Origin: Streptococcus sciuri
GTDB lineage: Bacteria > Bacillota > Bacilli > Lactobacillales > Streptococcaceae
Reading direction: 5' to 3'
DNA: 58,794 nucleotides
Assembly (NCBI RefSeq): GCF_024814375.1
Contig: NZ_JANUXX010000010.1
Span: forward strand, 1-58,794
The position numbers and the translations under genes are program-made. Of this stretch, positions 57,157 through 58,794 are shown piece after piece (the stretch's first letter is position 1; each line of letters opens with the position of its first letter). The notes below the pieces were generated by a model. That model did not search any database, had not been told where the DNA came from, and worked only from the letters and a program-made list of their open reading frames with translations.

Positions 57157-58038
57157 ATGGCAATCGTTTCAGCGGAAAAATTTGTTCAAGCTGCTCGTGA
57201 TAACGGCTACGCAGTTGGTGGATTTAACACAAACAACCTTGAATGGACTCAAGCAATTTTGCGTGCTGCAGAAGCTAAAAAAGCTCCTGTACTTATCCAA
57301 ACTTCAATGGGAGCTGCTAAATACATGGGTGGATACAAACTTTGTAAAACGCTTATTGAAAACTTAGTAGAATCAATGGGAATCACTGTTCCTATTGCCA
57401 TTCACCTTGATCACGGTCATTTTGAAGATGCATTGGAATGTATTGAAGTAGGTTATACTTCTGTTATGTTTGATGGTTCACACCTTCCAATTGAGGAAAA
57501 TCTTGAAAAAGCTAAAATTGTTGTTGAAAAGGCACATGCTAAAGGTGTTTCTGTCGAAGCCGAAGTTGGTACTATCGGTGGTGAAGAAGACGGAATTATC
57601 GGTGACGGTGAATTGGCACCAATTGAAGATGCTAAAGCAATGGTTGCTACTGGTGTAGACTTCTTGGCTGCAGGAATTGGAAACATCCACGGTCCTTATC
57701 CTGCAAACTGGAAAGGTCTTCACCTCGATCACCTTGAAAAATTAGTTGCGGCTGTTCCTAACTTCCCAATTGTCTTACACGGAGGTTCTGGTATACCAGA
57801 CGATCAAATTCAAGCAGCTATTAAACTTGGTGTTGCTAAGGTTAACGTCAATACAGAGTGCCAAATTGCATTTGCCAACGCTACACGTCAATTTGTTCGT
57901 GACTACGATGCTAACGAAGCAGAATACGATAAGAAAAAACTCTTCGACCCTCGTAAATTCTTAAAACCAGGATTTGAAGCTATCACTACAGCAGTTGAAG
58001 AACGTATCGATGTTTTCGGTTCAGCTAACAAAGCCTAA
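57157..58038 (+). CDS. fba: Class II fructose-bisphosphate aldolase
   Basis: Zinc-dependent aldolase of glycolysis, splitting fructose 1,6-bisphosphate. It has 293 residues. Zinc and phosphate motifs are visible: PIAIHLDHGHFEDALE (about 83), EAEVGTIGGEEDGI, the His in IGNIHGPY, LHGGSGIP and KVNVNTECQIA. The codon use is strongly biased, as expected for a highly expressed gene. It is a single gene with its own promoter and terminator. Confidence 0.96.
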   Translation: MAIVSAEKFVQAARDNGYAVGGFNTNNLEWTQAILRAAEAKKAPVLIQTSMGAAKYMGGYKLCKTLIENLVESMGITVPIAIHLDHGHFEDALECIEVGYTSVMFDGSHLPIEENLEKAKIVVEKAHAKGVSVEAEVGTIGGEEDGIIGDGELAPIEDAKAMVATGVDFLAAGIGNIHGPYPANWKGLHLDHLEKLVAAVPNFPIVLHGGSGIPDDQIQAAIKLGVAKVNVNTECQIAFANATRQFVRDYDANEAEYDKKKLFDPRKFLKPGFEAITTAVEERIDVFGSANKA

Positions 58039-58055
58039 TATCTATAAAAGACAAT

Positions 58056-58089
58056 AAAAAGATACCCTAAGGATTTAGGGTATCTTTTT
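58056..58089 (+). terminator. Terminator after fba
   Basis: AAAAAGATACCCTAA / TTAGGGTATCTTTTT, a perfect 15-bp stem with a GGAT loop, 17 bp after the stop. Confidence 0.9.
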
Positions 58090-58208
58090 ATACCTTAAAT
58101 TATAAAATGAAATCTGATACAACGACACACATCATTATCTTCCTAGACTAAACTGATAGGCTTCTCAAACAGTCATCTAATATTCATACACTAACAACAT
58201 TCAAACTT

Positions 58209-58436
58209 TTAAAGGTTATCTTGATTACTCTCCTTAACATTGAGAGCCCACATATAATGACGATAAAAGGTTTCCCTCTCCTCTAACAACTCTGGATGTT
58301 GCTGCATTAAACGATAAAATAACAACCTGCTCTCCCACATAATCTTCTCCCTTCTTTTCTCATCATATCCCATCTGTAGCTGATAAATAAAAGGTTTGAC
58401 AATGAGAAACAGATATTCAAAATCTAAGTTCTTCAT
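58209..58436 (-). CDS. Small hypothetical protein between fba and an rRNA operon
   Basis: 75 residues from the ATG ending at 58436, which follows AAGGAGT; an open frame to 58511 crosses a terminator and is rejected. The protein is helical-looking, rich in Tyr, Phe, Leu and charged residues (FEYLFLIVKPFIYQLQMGYD), with no clear membrane helix, signal peptide or family. TATAAT on the minus strand near 58470 can serve as its promoter. Confidence 0.6.
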   Translation of the reverse strand: MKNLDFEYLFLIVKPFIYQLQMGYDEKRREKIMWESRLLFYRLMQQHPELLEERETFYRHYMWALNVKESNQDNL

Positions 58437-58485
58437 GAAGGACTCCTTGGCTTTCTTTGATAACTCTATTATAATACGTATCTCT

Positions 58486-58521
58486 AAAAAGGAACATGAC
58501 AAAAATGTCATGTTCCTTTTT
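58486..58521 (-). terminator. Terminator after tRNA-Asn (end of rRNA operon)
   Basis: A perfect 16-bp stem, AAAAAGGAACATGACA with its complement at 58506-58521, encloses an AAAA loop and has T-rich flanks. It is about 67 bp downstream of tRNA-Asn in the direction of transcription. Confidence 0.85.
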
Positions 58522-58588
58522 AAAAAAATAGTGTAAAGCTATAAGCAAAAATAAAAGAGAGACAATAATCTCCCTACTCACTAATAAA

Positions 58589-58662
58589 CTCCGCCAGTAG
58601 GACTCGAACCTACGACATCATGATTAACAGTCATGCGCTACTACCAGCTGAGCTATGGCGGA
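58589..58662 (-). tRNA. tRNA-Asn (anticodon GTT)
   Basis: 74 nt on the minus strand with a TCCGCCA/TGGCGGA acceptor stem, anticodon loop CTGTTAA (GTT), T-loop GTTCGAGTC and discriminator G. It lies 6 bp after the 5S rRNA, the usual streptococcal 5S-tRNA-Asn end of an rRNA operon. Confidence 0.96.
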
Positions 58663-58668
58663 TAAAAG

Positions 58669-58784
58669 CCAAGCGACTACCCTATCTAACAGGGGGCAAC
58701 CCCCAACTACTTCAGGCGTGCTAGGACTTAACTGCTGTGTTCGGCATGGGTACAGGTGTATCTCCTAGGCTATCGTCACTTAAC
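58669..58784 (-). rRNA. rrf: 5S ribosomal RNA
   Basis: About 116 nt on the minus strand. The conserved loop CCATGCCGAACACAGCAG and GGAAG-like helix IV region (here GAAGTAGTTGGGGG with TTGCCCCC) identify 5S rRNA; the ends TTAAGTGACG and GTCGCTTGG pair. The 23S and 16S genes would lie beyond the right edge of the window. Confidence 0.95.
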
Positions 58785-58794
58785 TGCTGAATAG

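Overview
The window is a stretch of a Streptococcus chromosome. The evidence is the low-GC Firmicute gene content and order, a 5S rRNA followed by tRNA-Asn, streptococcal arrangements such as scpA-scpB-rluB-yidD behind a XerD-like gene, dnaB-dnaI-der behind nrdR and a covR-type gene, metQ/M20 peptidase/metNP, a long-N-terminus MltG, and matches to streptococcal CodY, MtaR/MetR and CmbR sites. The complete ilvBNC-ilvA set and lysA argue against S. pyogenes and fit a bovis/equinus-, mutans- or salivarius-like species. I cannot fix the species from sequence alone.

Layout. 1-1.8 kb: 5' part of a secreted amidase with GBS Bsp-like repeats. 1.9-5.6 kb: trmL, a candidate small RNA or attenuated leader, and the trkA-trkH potassium system. 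5.6-11.4 kb: a tightly overlapping leftward run from murI to yidD (murI, rdgB, phosphodiesterase, cbpB, xerD-like, scpA, scpB, rluB, yidD). 11.5-15.2 kb: yneF, lysA, a BI-1 family protein, an HD protein and an RNA methyltransferase. 15.3-16.6 kb: acylphosphatase and YidC. 16.7-28.8 kb: greA, mltG, a GNAT enzyme, murC, a hypothetical, a SNF2 helicase, der, dnaI, dnaB, nrdR. 29-32 kb: an orphan CovR-like regulator, yceD, htpX, lemA. 32-34.8 kb: rsmG and ktrB-ktrA, a second potassium system. 34.9-36.1 kb: sstT.

36.2-39.1 kb is the accessory island. A promoter and ribosome binding site lead into a tiny ORF built on eight perfect copies of an 8-bp repeat. An EcoRI-family adenine methyltransferase and a DUF262-HNH nuclease follow. 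Eight is not a multiple of three, so changes in copy number move the leader ORF between frames. Only one frame runs on to a TAATG overlap with the methyltransferase start, which suggests a phase-variable, translationally coupled restriction-modification module. A decayed TetR gene with an operator-like palindrome lies behind it.

39.1-48.2 kb: amino-acid transport (methionine uptake with a MET-box, a cystine-type binding protein with a CYS-box, a fused binding protein-permease with its ATPase, and BrnQ). 48.2-53.8 kb: an SPFH protein, ilvA, ilvC, ilvN and ilvB, with two CodY boxes before ilvB. 54-56.4 kb: FakA-like kinase, Asp23/Gls24-family protein, rpmB. 56.8-58.8 kb: tRNA-Thr, fba, a small hypothetical, tRNA-Asn and 5S rRNA, the end of an rRNA operon that continues past the window.

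The best leads are the octanucleotide-controlled restriction-modification module, the CovR-like regulator with a degenerate receiver and no covS, the trmL/trkA intergenic RNA, and MetQ without a lipobox cysteine. All coordinates, motifs and hairpins were read by eye; no searches or folding programs were run.
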